Shown piece by piece: positions 1 through 8,321 of a DNA stretch of 63,136 nucleotides. The notes under the pieces are model-generated. The model made no database searches and was not told the origin of the DNA. It saw nothing but the letters and a program-made list of their open reading frames with translations. The DNA lies in the NCBI RefSeq assembly GCF_900111135.1, contig NZ_FOGF01000008.1, positions 1 to 63,136 on the forward strand, read 5' to 3'. The position numbers and the translations under genes were made by a program. This stretch comes from Granulicatella balaenopterae. Its GTDB lineage: Bacteria; Bacillota; Bacilli; Lactobacillales; Aerococcaceae. Numbering within the stretch: the stretch's first letter is position 1; each line of letters starts with the position of its first letter.

Positions 1-185
1 GGTTTGTTCGGCAACCTTATCCACCTAATCGTCTTATCAAGTTTCTGTTCGTAGGCTCAAGAACTTTGCTACACCACTTCCTTCATCTATACCATTTCTG
101 ATACCAACTTGTGGTTCGCTACACTTGGCGGTAAATACCCGTGACTGGACTTTCACCAGCTAGATTAGTGCCATGCTTGGCACAC
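1..185 (-). mobile_element. Group IIC intron, 5' end (partial)
   Basis: Read on the minus strand, the segment opens with GTGTGCC at 185, matching the group II 5' consensus GUGYG. It continues with GGTGAAAGTCC, GAAGGAAG and GGTGGATAAGGTTGCC, in the same order and similar spacing as domain I of class C introns such as the Oceanobacillus iheyensis intron (recalled, not aligned). The first base follows the U-tract of the hairpin at 186-218 directly, which is where class C introns insert. The rest of the ribozyme and any reverse transcriptase lie beyond the left edge. No ORF is visible here. Confidence 0.85.
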
Positions 186-218
186 AAAAAAAAGCGCTAG
201 ATAACAATCATCTAGCAC
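186..218 (-). terminator. Rho-independent terminator of the zinc operon
   Basis: On the minus strand a 9-bp stem (210-218 with 194-202, containing GCTAGAT/ATCTAGC) is followed by eight T residues. It lies 10 bases past the zinc lipoprotein stop codon and serves as the landing site of the adjoining group IIC intron. Confidence 0.85.
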
Positions 219-227
219 TCAAGTAAT

Positions 228-1247
228 TTATTGATTTGTTGTTTTTAATAAAGCTTGCAGATTAGCTTTCATTACTGAAATATAATCTTCACCACTATCT
301 ATTTGTTCTTGGGTCAAACTTTCTAATGGATTTAAAACTAGTAATTCAACACCTGTTTCATCTGCTAATGTTTTAGCAATTTTTTCTGAAGCATTTTCTT
401 CAAAATAAATATATTTTACTTGATTTTCTTTTACAAAATCAGATAATTCTGCTAATCGTTGGGGTGATGGTTCCACTTCTGCAGATAATCCAGTAATGGC
501 TATTTGTTTTAGATTAAATTCTCTAGCTAAATAACCAAAAGCAGCATGTTGCGTTACAAAAGTTCGAGTCTTTACATCTTTTAGAGCTTCTTTGTACTCA
601 TTATCTAAGGAAGTTAATTTTTCAATATAAGCTTTAGCATTCGCTTTAAAGGTTTCAGCTTTTTCTGGATAAGCTGCTGCTAATTGATTTGTAATATTAT
701 TTACTACTTCAATTGATAGCTCAGGTGATAACCATACATGTGGGTCAAATTCATGATGGTGACCATCGTGGTGGTCTCCTTCTTCATGATGTTCTTCACC
801 CTCATGGTCATGGTGGTCTCCTTCTTCATGATGTTCTTCACCCTCATGGTCATGATGGTCTCCTTCTTCATCTTCATCAGAACCAGGCATTAAGGTAATT
901 CCTTCTGTTCCTTTAATGACCACTACACCATCCTCTTCTAATGAAGGTTTTAAATCTTCTACCCAATGTTCCATATTTTCATCTAAATACACAAAAGCAT
1001 CAGACTCATACATATGGGCAATATCTTTGGCAGAAGGCTCATATCCATGTGGCTCAGTACCAGCACCAATTAACAATGATACCTCTCCTTCTTCACCCAT
1101 AATATTTTTTGTAAAATCATACACTGGATAAAAAGTTGTCATTACTTTCAACTTACCATTATGATTCTCTGTTTGTTGACTTTGATTATTAGCAGAACAA
1201 CCAACCAATAATAAAGCCGCTGAAACTAAAGCTATTATCTTTTTCAT
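228..1247 (-). CDS. znuA: Zinc ABC transporter substrate-binding lipoprotein
   Basis: This 339-residue protein captures extracellular zinc for an ABC importer. The N terminus has a lipoprotein signal with lipobox LLVGCS. Cluster A-I family landmarks are EPHGYEPS (first metal His), a His/Asp/Glu-rich loop at about residues 125-166, DPHVWLSP (second metal His) and a late TQHAAFGY His motif. The acidic His-rich loop is the usual mark of ZnuA/AdcA-type zinc carriers rather than manganese carriers. It lacks the C-terminal ZinT domain of full AdcA, so AdcA-like or ZnuA-like is safer than AdcA. It is the last gene of the rpsN2 operon, 25 bases after the small gene. No permease or ATPase gene is adjacent, so it must use a membrane module encoded elsewhere. 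The RBS is AAGGGAGAG. Confidence 0.9.
   Translation of the reverse strand: MKKIIALVSAALLLVGCSANNQSQQTENHNGKLKVMTTFYPVYDFTKNIMGEEGEVSLLIGAGTEPHGYEPSAKDIAHMYESDAFVYLDENMEHWVEDLKPSLEEDGVVVIKGTEGITLMPGSDEDEEGDHHDHEGEEHHEEGDHHDHEGEEHHEEGDHHDGHHHEFDPHVWLSPELSIEVVNNITNQLAAAYPEKAETFKANAKAYIEKLTSLDNEYKEALKDVKTRTFVTQHAAFGYLAREFNLKQIAITGLSAEVEPSPQRLAELSDFVKENQVKYIYFEENASEKIAKTLADETGVELLVLNPLESLTQEQIDSGEDYISVMKANLQALLKTTNQ
770..873 (-). repeat. 42-bp tandem repeat coding the His-rich loop
   Basis: Two full 42-bp units start at 770 and 812 on the plus strand and a partial third starts at 854. They encode 14-residue units of the type EEGDHHDHEGEEHH in the zinc-binding loop of the lipoprotein. The units are almost identical at DNA level, so copy number could vary between strains. 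Confidence 0.85.
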
Positions 1248-1272
1248 TATACTCTCCCTTTCTTCTTAACTC

Positions 1273-1389
1273 CTAGGTTTTCTTCTTATTACGTTTATTT
1301 TCGTGAATTACTTTTAATGCACGACGCTTTGTTTTAATATTTTTACTTTTCATCTCACGATAAGCAGATGATAATTCTGATTTCCCCAT
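1273..1389 (-). CDS. Small basic protein of the zinc-responsive operon
   Basis: A 38-residue ORF starts with ATG at 1389 behind the RBS AGAGGTG and ends with TAG. The product is strongly basic: it begins MGKSELSSAYREMKS and ends in a Lys/Arg-rich tail (ENKRNKKKT). It has no Cys and no membrane segment. It sits between zinc-free S14 (27 bases upstream) and the zinc lipoprotein (25 bases downstream), so it should be induced in zinc shortage. I recall similar tiny proteins of Lactobacillales being labelled putative metal homeostasis protein, but its function is not established. The ribosomal neighbour and its basic nature make RNA or ribosome binding possible; that is inference. Confidence 0.75.
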   Translation of the reverse strand: MGKSELSSAYREMKSKNIKTKRRALKVIHENKRNKKKT

Positions 1390-1416
1390 AAATACACCTC
1401 TTTATTCTAAATTATT

Positions 1417-1686
1417 TTACCAACTAGCTTTTTTCACACCAGGGATTTCCCCTTTATGAGCTAATTGTCTAAAATTAATTCTCGACATACCAAATTTACG
1501 CATATATCCTCTTGGTCTCCCATCCAAGCGATCACGATGTTTCAAACGATTAGGATTAGAATCTTTCGGCAATTTTGCTAATGCTTCATAATTCTTCTCC
1601 TTTTTCAATTGAATTCTAATATCACGATACTTTTCAACCATTTCTAATTGACGATTGTATTTTGCAATTTTTGATTTTTTTGCCAT
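1417..1686 (-). CDS. rpsN2: 30S ribosomal protein S14, zinc-independent paralogue
   Basis: The 89-residue protein ends with the S14 signature ([21 protein letters not shown], shown here in part, then GVKKASW). It has no CxxC pairs, unlike the 61-residue zinc-ribbon S14 at 14253-14438. In Firmicutes such C-minus copies replace the zinc form in starved cells and so release zinc. It heads an operon with a small basic protein and a zinc lipoprotein, behind a promoter overlapped by a Zur-like palindrome. Confidence 0.95.
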   Translation of the reverse strand: MAKKSKIAKYNRQLEMVEKYRDIRIQLKKEKNYEALAKLPKDSNPNRLKHRDRLDGRPRGYMRKFGMSRINFRQLAHKGEIPGVKKASW

Positions 1687-1714
1687 ACCCTATTAACCTT
1701 TTCCTTTCTGTTTT

Positions 1715-1735
1715 AAATCGTAACTCTTACGTTTT
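1715..1735 (-). promoter_or_regulatory. Zur-like operator
   Basis: The plus-strand sequence AAATCGTAA-CTC-TTACGTTTT is a near-perfect inverted repeat with 9-base arms. It resembles the Bacillus Zur box core CGTAATNATTACG. It lies just downstream of the -10 element and 28 bases before the rpsN2 start codon, a position fit for repression. Confidence 0.75.
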
Positions 1736-1738
1736 AAA

Positions 1739-1767
1739 AGTATAACATTATATTTTTAATATTTCAA
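1739..1767 (-). promoter_or_regulatory. Sigma-A promoter of the zinc operon
   Basis: On the minus strand, -35 TTGAAA (1762-1767) and -10 TATACT (1739-1744) are separated by 17 bases. The Zur-like operator covers the predicted start site. Confidence 0.75.
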
Positions 1768-1784
1768 CTATTATTTATCATGAA

Positions 1785-1820
1785 CAAAAAAAAGACACCT
1801 ACTACATTTAGTAAGTGCCT
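1785..1820 (-). terminator. Terminator of nox
   Basis: A 12-bp stem with several G-U pairs (AGGCACTTACTA / TAGTAGGTGTCT) is followed by a run of T on the minus strand, 17 bases after the nox stop. Confidence 0.85.
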
Positions 1821-1837
1821 TGAGGAATTCCAACTCT

Positions 1838-3205
1838 TTATTTAGCTGATAATGCAGCCATTGTAATATAGTTATATGGTTGGTTAAAGTGTGGTAAGAA
1901 GAAAATATCTAATAATGCTAAACGATCAATTGTAACTTTTTCTTGAATTGCTAATGAGAACATATGAATTCCCATTGATACATCTTCTTTAGATACCATT
2001 TGACAACCTAATACAACACGAGTATCTGCATCGTAAACAATTTTAATCTTAACTTCATAGTTATCATGTTCCATGAAAGCAGGTTTTTGTAAATCACTGA
2101 AGCTTGTTTCAACTGCATTGTAACCAGCGCGTTTTGCTTTTTCTAATGTCAAACCTGTTGATACCATCTTCAAGTCAAAAATACAAATACCATTTGAGCC
2201 TTGTACCCCAATCGATTCTAATTCAGTACCGCATGCATTATGAGCTGCAACTATTCCTGAACGAACTGCATTAGTAGCTAAAGCAATATAGTTTGACGCT
2301 TCAATGGCATTATCATAAACTGTTGCACAGTCACCCACTGCATAAACACCATCATAACTTGTTTGTTGTTTTTTGTTAACTAAGTATGCTCCATTTGTAA
2401 ATAATTCTAATTTTTCTTTTCCTAATGTATTATTTGGACGGAAACCAACTGCCATTACAACCATATCTACATCAAATGTTTCTTTGTCGGTTACAATGCG
2501 TTCTACTTTTGTTGTTCCTTCAACAGCTTTTACTGTTTGACCAAATGCACAATGAATACCATTATCTTTTAAGTTTTGTGCCATAATTTCAGTAAAGTCA
2601 TGATCATAGTAATTAACTAAGCAAGTATCTGCTACATCAATTAAAATGACTTCTTTATTTAAACGTTTAAATGCTTCTGCTAATTCAACCCCAATATACC
2701 CTGCACCAACAACCGCAACACGTTTTAAGTCTGGTCTTTCTAATTTATCGATAACTTCTTGCGCATTTTGATATAATTTAACAAATTGCACATTTTCTAG
2801 AGTAGCTTTAAATTCAAGATTATCTTTTACTAATTCAATCCCTTTAATTGGTGGAATAATTGGAATAGAACCTGTGGCCAAAATTAATTTGTCGTAAGAT
2901 TCGATGTGTTCCTTACCTTCTAATAAAACATGAACTTCTTTGTTTTCAAAATCAATATATTGAACTGGTGTATTCATGTGAACTTTCGCTCCAGCTGCTT
3001 CCAATTGATCTTTGTCTGAATAAAATAAGCCTTCTGGACCAGAAATTTGTTGACCAATCCATAATGCCATGCCACATCCTAGGAATGAAATATTTGAATT
3101 TTGATCAAATACTACTACTTCATTCTCTTTACCATAATTTGCTAACATTGTGTTAATACATGCTGTTCCTGCGTGATTTGCACCAACTACTACGATTTTG
3201 CTCAT
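1838..3205 (-). CDS. nox: NADH oxidase, probably H2O-forming
   Basis: A 455-residue flavoprotein of the pyridine nucleotide-disulfide reductase class. The FAD-binding N terminus has GANHAGTA, the redox cysteine is Cys44 in FLGCGMALW, the NAD-binding motif is [13 protein letters not shown] near residue 167, and the second FAD motif is VYAVGDCA. The N terminus closely matches streptococcal Nox-2, which reduces O2 to water with a single active cysteine. It regenerates NAD+ and removes oxygen in a fermentative cytosol. CoA-disulfide reductases share the fold, but the N-terminal resemblance favours Nox. It is monocistronic, with its own promoter and terminator. Confidence 0.92.
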   Translation of the reverse strand: MSKIVVVGANHAGTACINTMLANYGKENEVVVFDQNSNISFLGCGMALWIGQQISGPEGLFYSDKDQLEAAGAKVHMNTPVQYIDFENKEVHVLLEGKEHIESYDKLILATGSIPIIPPIKGIELVKDNLEFKATLENVQFVKLYQNAQEVIDKLERPDLKRVAVVGAGYIGVELAEAFKRLNKEVILIDVADTCLVNYYDHDFTEIMAQNLKDNGIHCAFGQTVKAVEGTTKVERIVTDKETFDVDMVVMAVGFRPNNTLGKEKLELFTNGAYLVNKKQQTSYDGVYAVGDCATVYDNAIEASNYIALATNAVRSGIVAAHNACGTELESIGVQGSNGICIFDLKMVSTGLTLEKAKRAGYNAVETSFSDLQKPAFMEHDNYEVKIKIVYDADTRVVLGCQMVSKEDVSMGIHMFSLAIQEKVTIDRLALLDIFFLPHFNQPYNYITMAALSAK

Positions 3206-3262
3206 TAGATTACTCCCTTTCTATCTCCAAATCATTTTTGAATAATACCTTTATTCAGTGAC

Positions 3263-3291
3263 AGTATATCATATAGGGGAATCGTTTACAA
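3263..3291 (-). promoter_or_regulatory. Promoter of nox
   Basis: On the minus strand, -35 TTGTAA (3286-3291), a 17-base spacer and -10 TATACT (3263-3268) lie about 60 bases before the nox start. Confidence 0.7.
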
Positions 3292-3322
3292 TTATAATCA
3301 TTCTAAACTAATACAGTTTTTT

Positions 3323-4096
3323 TTACTGTACTAACTTACTTTTATCTAATTCTTGATAGAATACTTCATCTAAAAATAAACCTTGTGGCGGTGCAGTTGG
3401 TCCGGCCTCATTTCTGTTTTTTACAACAATTAAACGTTCTAATTCATTAACTGGGCGCAATCCATTCCCAATTTGTAGTGTGGTCCCTACTAAAATACGA
3501 ATCATATTATATAAAAATCCATTACCTTCAAATATAAAACAGACCTCATGACTTGTTTCATCGCGGTAAACTAATGCCTTTGTGACCGTTCTAACTTTAT
3601 CTTCCTTATCTGTTTTCGTTGAGCAAAAACTTGTAAAATCATGAGTTCCAATAATAGCATTTAAAGCCGTTTGCATTTTATCTAAATCAAGTCGGTACGG
3701 ATGATGCAAAGTATATAAGCGTTTAAACGGATCAATAGCTTGTGTATTACTAACACGATAGATATAGCGTTTCCCTTTTACAGTATATCTAGCATGAAAA
3801 TCCTCATCCACTTTTTCTACTTCTTTTACCAAAATATCATCTGGTAATAAACTATTTAATGCACGTTTCGCACCTTCAGTAGAGATATCGGCCGGATAAT
3901 CAAAATGGATAACTTGTCCATTCGCATGTACGCCTGAATCCGTTCTACCTGATGCACAAACTGGAATATACATCCCCTTAGTCATCTTTTTTAATGCCTT
4001 ATTCAATTCCGCTTGAATACTATTACCATTTGTTTGTACTTGATACCCAACATAATTCGTACCATCATAAGCGATAATTGCTTTATATCTATTCAT
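3323..4096 (-). CDS. truA: tRNA pseudouridine(38-40) synthase
   Basis: The 257-residue enzyme converts uridines 38, 39 and 40 of the tRNA anticodon arm to pseudouridine. The catalytic Asp is D53 in the family motif ASGRTDSGVHA. Other TruA landmarks are YDGTNYVGYQ near the start, FHARYTVKGKRYIYR, and FLYNMIRILVGT near residue 195. Its position after ecfT matches the common Firmicute order rplQ-ecfA1-ecfA2-ecfT-truA. A small hairpin overlaps its 3' end (3303-3337), but its loop carries the A-run, so it is not a standard terminator. Confidence 0.97.
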   Translation of the reverse strand: MNRYKAIIAYDGTNYVGYQVQTNGNSIQAELNKALKKMTKGMYIPVCASGRTDSGVHANGQVIHFDYPADISTEGAKRALNSLLPDDILVKEVEKVDEDFHARYTVKGKRYIYRVSNTQAIDPFKRLYTLHHPYRLDLDKMQTALNAIIGTHDFTSFCSTKTDKEDKVRTVTKALVYRDETSHEVCFIFEGNGFLYNMIRILVGTTLQIGNGLRPVNELERLIVVKNRNEAGPTAPPQGLFLDEVFYQELDKSKLVQ

Positions 4097-4148
4097 TCAT
4101 TGTTCCTCATTTCTATCTATCTTCTTGTAATACTACACTGAAAATAAA

Positions 4149-4179
4149 AATAAGACAAGCCATACTCTGACTCGTCCTA
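4149..4179 (-). terminator. Weak terminator between ecfT and truA
   Basis: On the minus strand AGGACGAGTC pairs with GGCTTGTCTT, including wobble pairs, and is followed by the broken T-rich stretch ATTTTTATTTT. It may only reduce read-through into truA. Confidence 0.45.
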
Positions 4180-4183
4180 CTCA

Positions 4184-4981
4184 TTATCCTCTTAAATAAA
4201 CTAATGCCATTGTTAAACAACTCATCGCCACAAAAACATATACATCATGCTTACCATACTTTAATACACGAAATTTCGTTCTTCCTTCGCCACCTTGATA
4301 TCCTCTAGCTTCCATCGCCAAAGATAAATCAAGGGCACGATTAAAAGCACTCACAAATAATGGCACCAAAATCGGAATAACGGCTTTAATTTGTTGCACT
4401 AAGGAACCTTCACCAAATTCCACCCCACGAGCACGCTGAGCATTCATAATTTTTTGAGCTTCATCCATTAAAGTCGGTACAAAACGAAATGCAATCGACA
4501 ACATTAATGCTAATTCGTGAACGGGGAACTTTATTTTTTCTAAAGGCTTTAAAATTGCTTCAATCGAATCCGCTAAAGATAATGGCGGTGTCGTTAATGT
4601 TAATAATGTCGACATCACAATAATCAATACAAAACGCATAAAAATATAGCATGCGTTCACAATTCCAAAAGAAGTAATCTGAATAAAATGCCATTGGAAA
4701 TAAGTAGTCCCGCCAGTTGTAAAAAACATCTGCAAGCCTACTGTAAAAATAATAATCCACAATAAAGGTTTAATGCCTTTTACAAAAAAATTAACTGGAA
4801 TTTGGGATAAATAGATTGCCAAAAACACAAAAGCAAACAATAAAGCATATGTCACCCAATTATTTGCTAAAAAAATAATAAAAATAAAGAAAAATGTTGC
4901 TAATAACTTAGTACGCGAATCCAATCGATGGATAAATGAATCACCTTGAATATAACGTCCTAGTAATACTTGATTTAACAT
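4184..4981 (-). CDS. ecfT: ECF transporter transmembrane protein EcfT
   Basis: The 265-residue membrane protein couples the two EcfA ATPases to interchangeable vitamin-binding S subunits. It begins with the typical LLGRYIQGDSFIHRLDSR stretch and has about five hydrophobic segments. Two coupling-helix motifs of the A-R-G type are present, MNAQRARGVEF (near residue 180) and AMEARGYQGG (near residue 222). Its start overlaps the end of ecfA2 by 7 bases, and the RBS CAGGAGG lies inside ecfA2. No S subunit is encoded nearby. Confidence 0.95.
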   Translation of the reverse strand: MLNQVLLGRYIQGDSFIHRLDSRTKLLATFFFIFIIFLANNWVTYALLFAFVFLAIYLSQIPVNFFVKGIKPLLWIIIFTVGLQMFFTTGGTTYFQWHFIQITSFGIVNACYIFMRFVLIIVMSTLLTLTTPPLSLADSIEAILKPLEKIKFPVHELALMLSIAFRFVPTLMDEAQKIMNAQRARGVEFGEGSLVQQIKAVIPILVPLFVSAFNRALDLSLAMEARGYQGGEGRTKFRVLKYGKHDVYVFVAMSCLTMALVYLRG

Positions 4982-5841
4982 CGATTAGCCTCCTGATATT
5001 TTGCAATAATAAAACTTGTTAGCTCTTCAGTTGTTAAAGGATTTGCATCTGTTTTTAAACCTTTTTCGACCAATTTACTAAAAAATTGATTCGCTGTTGA
5101 ACGTCCTAATTGTTTATCCAACATCCAATTCATATCCTTAAATAATTCTTTTGGCGAACCAGTTTTAGCAATTCGACCTTTTTCGACCACAATAACATGC
5201 TCTGCATAATCACAGACATCATCCATATTATGCGTCACTAAAATAATCGACATACCTTTTTCACGATACAAACGATAAAACATCTCCATCATGTCAATTC
5301 GACCTTGTGGATCTAAGCCTGCAGTAGGTTCATCTAACACCAAGACTTCAGGCTGCATTGCTAATACGCCAGCAATTGCCACACGACGCATCTGTCCCCC
5401 TGATAAATCAAAAGGCGACTTCTCTAACACATTCTCATCCAAACCAACCATAGCCGCTGTTTGACGAGCAATCTCCAAAGCATCCTTTTCACTTACACCA
5501 AAATTTTGTGGCCCAAAAGCAATATCTTTTATCACTGTCTCTTCAAATAATTGTGATTCAGGAAATTGGAATACAATCCCTACTTTTTTTCGAATTGGCT
5601 TTAAAGATTTATTAGCAGTAGTATCATCAATCTTTTCACTCCCAATCCAGACTTCCCCTTCAGTAGGCTTTAATAGCGCATTTAAATGTTGTAAGATAGT
5701 CGATTTACCTGAACCGGTATGACCAATAATAGCCGTATAAGAATGATTAGGAATTGTAAAATCAACATCAAATAAAGCCCTTTGTTCAAAAGGCGTTCCT
5801 GCTTGATAGTCAAAATTTACGTGTTTAAAAGATATTTCCAT
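4975..5841 (-). CDS. ecfA2: ECF transporter ATPase EcfA2
   Basis: A 288-residue ABC ATPase with Walker A GHTGSGKST (40-48), Q-loop region VFQFPESQLFEETV, signature LSGGQMRR, Walker B VLVLDEPTAG and switch His in ILVTHNMDD. The Q-loop with FPE and the C-terminal extension fit EcfA2. It forms the heterodimeric engine with EcfA1, overlapping that gene by 25 bases. Confidence 0.95.
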   Translation of the reverse strand: MEISFKHVNFDYQAGTPFEQRALFDVDFTIPNHSYTAIIGHTGSGKSTILQHLNALLKPTEGEVWIGSEKIDDTTANKSLKPIRKKVGIVFQFPESQLFEETVIKDIAFGPQNFGVSEKDALEIARQTAAMVGLDENVLEKSPFDLSGGQMRRVAIAGVLAMQPEVLVLDEPTAGLDPQGRIDMMEMFYRLYREKGMSIILVTHNMDDVCDYAEHVIVVEKGRIAKTGSPKELFKDMNWMLDKQLGRSTANQFFSKLVEKGLKTDANPLTTEELTSFIIAKYQEANRC

Positions 5842-6656
5842 ATCCAGTCTACCAACCTTTCCTCATCCATATACTCTGTCGGAACATTAATCCCTTTTTG
5901 AGCCAATTCATATTTTAACTTTTCAGAAAATGGTACATCTAAACCTTTTTCTACTAATTCTAAACCTATTTTAAAAATTTCATCTGGCGTCCCAATCTGA
6001 TCTACTTGACCTTGGTTCATCATGATAATTTTATCGGCCCTACTTGCTTCATTAATATCATGAGTAATAGAAATCACCGTCATATTCTTCGTTTGATGCA
6101 ATTCCTCAATAGTTTGAATCACTTCTAAGCGCCCTTCTGGATCAAGCATCGATGTCGACTCATCCAAGATAATGACTTTCGGTGATAAAGCAATAATTCC
6201 CGCAATCGCCACTCTTTGTTTTTGTCCACCAGATAAACGAGCTGGCTCACGAGTTTCAAAGCCTGTCATCTTCACCCGTTTTAAAGCATCTTCAATCCGA
6301 ATAAGCATTTCTTCACGAGGAATCCCATTATTTTCTAAACCAAAAGCAATATCATCCTCAACCGTATTCCCAACAAATTGATTATCCGGGTTCTGAAAGA
6401 CCATACCAACATTTTTTCGACAATCATATACATTCTCATATGTCATTTTAACACCATTAATAAAAACAGTCCCCGAATTTGCTTCTAATAAACCATTCAT
6501 AATTTTTGCAACAGTTGATTTTCCAGAGCCATTATGACCAATAATTGCGACCCATTCACCTGGAAAAATTTTAAACGATATATCAGATAGTGCCTTCTTT
6601 TCACTATTATGATAAGTATAATTAATATTTTGTAATTCTATTATAGCTTTTTCCAC
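5817..6656 (-). CDS. ecfA1: ECF transporter ATPase EcfA1
   Basis: A 279-residue ABC ATPase with Walker A GHNGSGKST (40-48), Q-loop FQNPDNQFVGNTVEDDIAFG (family-typical), signature LSGGQKQR, Walker B VIILDESTS and switch His in SITHDINEA. The start codon is GTG behind GAGGAG. It is the first gene of ecfA1-ecfA2-ecfT and lies 237 bases after rplQ, separated by a structured region. Together with EcfT it energises uptake of vitamins such as riboflavin, folate or biotin by S subunits encoded elsewhere. Confidence 0.95.
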   Translation of the reverse strand: MEKAIIELQNINYTYHNSEKKALSDISFKIFPGEWVAIIGHNGSGKSTVAKIMNGLLEANSGTVFINGVKMTYENVYDCRKNVGMVFQNPDNQFVGNTVEDDIAFGLENNGIPREEMLIRIEDALKRVKMTGFETREPARLSGGQKQRVAIAGIIALSPKVIILDESTSMLDPEGRLEVIQTIEELHQTKNMTVISITHDINEASRADKIIMMNQGQVDQIGTPDEIFKIGLELVEKGLDVPFSEKLKYELAQKGINVPTEYMDEERLVDWIWKYLLNT

Positions 6657-6727
6657 TCTTTAATCAACTCCTCTAAAAAATATGAATAATTATAGGTAAA
6701 AAAAATACACTTTTTAGATGAATGTGC

Positions 6728-6842
6728 TGGCTCACGAAAATAATCATGAGCCAACTCGAGCTAGACTAAATAGTTATCAATAATCCTTTCTATAAAAGAA
6801 CCTCCTATTCCGTCAAAAATGTGACGGAATAGAAGATAACTA
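6728..6842 (-). other. Structured intergenic RNA between rplQ and ecfA1
   Basis: Three inverted repeats occupy the 237-base gap. An outer 8-bp helix pairs 6771-6778 with 6835-6842 (TAGTTATC/GATAACTA). It encloses a perfect 11-bp hairpin at 6805-6832 (CTATTCCGTCA stem). A third 10-bp hairpin lies at 6728-6753. That stem has a U-G pair only when read on the minus strand, so the RNA is probably minus-strand. None has a direct T-run, so simple termination is unlikely. It could be a processing site, protein-binding leader or regulatory RNA; I do not recognise it. Confidence 0.5.
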
Positions 6843-6893
6843 CTAACATCATAACGCTCTTTTCATACATCGAAAAGTGTTCGCTTGGTTTTA

Positions 6894-7274
6894 TTAAACT
6901 AATTCAATAATTACCATTGGAGCAGCGTCTCCACGGCGAGGTTCTGTTTTAAGAATACGAGTGTATCCTCCTTGACGTTCACTATAACGTGATGCTAAGT
7001 CGTTGAATAATTTTTGTAAAGCTGATTCAACAACGATGTTTTCGCCTTCTTCGCGAACATCTGCAACTTCATTACGAACATATTTAGCTGCTTGACGACG
7101 AGCATGTAAGTCTCCACGTTTACCTAAAGTAATCATTTTTTCTGTAGTAGAACGGATTTCTTTAGCACGAGCTTCTGTTGTAACGATACGTTCGTTAATA
7201 ATTAAGTCAGTTGTTAAGTCACGCATCATTGCTTTACGTTGCGCGCTTGTACGTCCTAATTTACGGTAAGCCAT
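6894..7274 (-). CDS. rplQ: 50S ribosomal protein L17
   Basis: The 126-residue protein begins [19 protein letters not shown], the L17 signature, and ends with the conserved PRRGDAAPM region. Last gene of the alpha operon, 33 bases after rpoA. No T-run terminator follows, so transcription may reach ecfA1. Confidence 0.98.
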   Translation of the reverse strand: MAYRKLGRTSAQRKAMMRDLTTDLIINERIVTTEARAKEIRSTTEKMITLGKRGDLHARRQAAKYVRNEVADVREEGENIVVESALQKLFNDLASRYSERQGGYTRILKTEPRRGDAAPMVIIELV

Positions 7275-7307
7275 TTTAGTATATTCCTCCTTCTTAAGAG
7301 TTTTGTG

Positions 7308-8252
7308 TTAGTCTTCGCGTCTTAAGTCTAAGTTCAATTCAACTAGTTTGTGTTTCACTTCTTCAAGTGATTTACGTCCTAAGTTACGAACTTTGATCAT
7401 TTCCGCTTCAGATTTATTTGTTAATTCTTGAACAGTGTTAATTCCAGCACGTTTTAAGCAGTTATAAGATCTAACTGATAAATCAAGTTCTTCGATAGTC
7501 ATTTCAAGCATTTTCTCTTTATGACTTTCTTCTTTTTCTACCATAATCTCAGCTTTACGAGCTTCATCTGTTAAGTTTACAAAAATATTTAAGTGAGCTG
7601 TTAAGATTTTAGCAGCTAAACTGATCGCTTCTTCAGGAGAAATAGATCCGTCAGTCCACACATCTAATGTCAACTTATCATAAATATTTTTTTGTCCGAT
7701 ACGAGTATTTTCAACTTGATAGTTTACTTTACTTACCGGAGTATAAATTGAGTCAATTGGAATAACACCAATTGGCATATTGTCAGTTTTATTATATTCT
7801 GAACGAACATACCCGCGACCATTTTTCGCGTTCATGCGAACGTGGAAACGGTGACCTTCACCGACAGTACAAATATATAAGTCTGGATTTAGAACTTCCA
7901 TGTCACTATCACAACGGATATCACCGGCAGTAACAACAGCTGGTCCTGTAACATCTAATTCTAAAGTTTTATCATCTTCGCTAAAAGATTTTAATGCCAC
8001 TTTCTTTAAGTTTAAAATAATTGCAGCTACATCTTCTACCACACCATCAACTGTTGAATATTCATGTAAAACACCGTCTACTTGAATATCTGTAATTGCA
8101 GTACCTGGTAATGATGATAATAAAATGCGACGTAATGAGTTCCCTAATGTAGTGCCATAACCGCGTTCAAGTGGTTCAACAACGAATTTACCAAATTTGG
8201 CATCTTCGCTGATCTCAATCGTTTCAATTTTTGGTTTTTCAATTTCGATCAT
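7308..8252 (-). CDS. rpoA: RNA polymerase subunit alpha
   Basis: Alpha dimerises to nucleate core RNA polymerase, and its C-terminal domain contacts UP elements and activators. I place the start at the ATG at 8252 (protein [13 protein letters not shown], 314 residues). The RBS GAAAGGGG is 8 bases upstream; a longer frame from TTG at 8270 would swallow that RBS. The N-terminal domain has [17 protein letters not shown]. The C-terminal domain has the helix-hairpin-helix region [17 protein letters not shown] and [10 protein letters not shown]. It follows rpsK in the alpha operon. Confidence 0.98.
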   Translation of the reverse strand: MIEIEKPKIETIEISEDAKFGKFVVEPLERGYGTTLGNSLRRILLSSLPGTAITDIQVDGVLHEYSTVDGVVEDVAAIILNLKKVALKSFSEDDKTLELDVTGPAVVTAGDIRCDSDMEVLNPDLYICTVGEGHRFHVRMNAKNGRGYVRSEYNKTDNMPIGVIPIDSIYTPVSKVNYQVENTRIGQKNIYDKLTLDVWTDGSISPEEAISLAAKILTAHLNIFVNLTDEARKAEIMVEKEESHKEKMLEMTIEELDLSVRSYNCLKRAGINTVQELTNKSEAEMIKVRNLGRKSLEEVKHKLVELNLDLRRED

Positions 8253-8321
8253 TATTATTACCCCTTTCAAAACGTATGTACATCATGTGATTGTAATATA
8301 CAGTTCGTAAGTAACAAACAA

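Noticed and set aside
713-898. Plus-strand ORF over the His-rich repeat of the zinc lipoprotein
   Set aside because: It is a shadow of the 42-bp repeat, with no RBS and no family features.
3303-3337. Hairpin overlapping the truA stop as a terminator
   Set aside because: The homopolymer run lies in the loop rather than after the stem, so it does not fit an intrinsic terminator.
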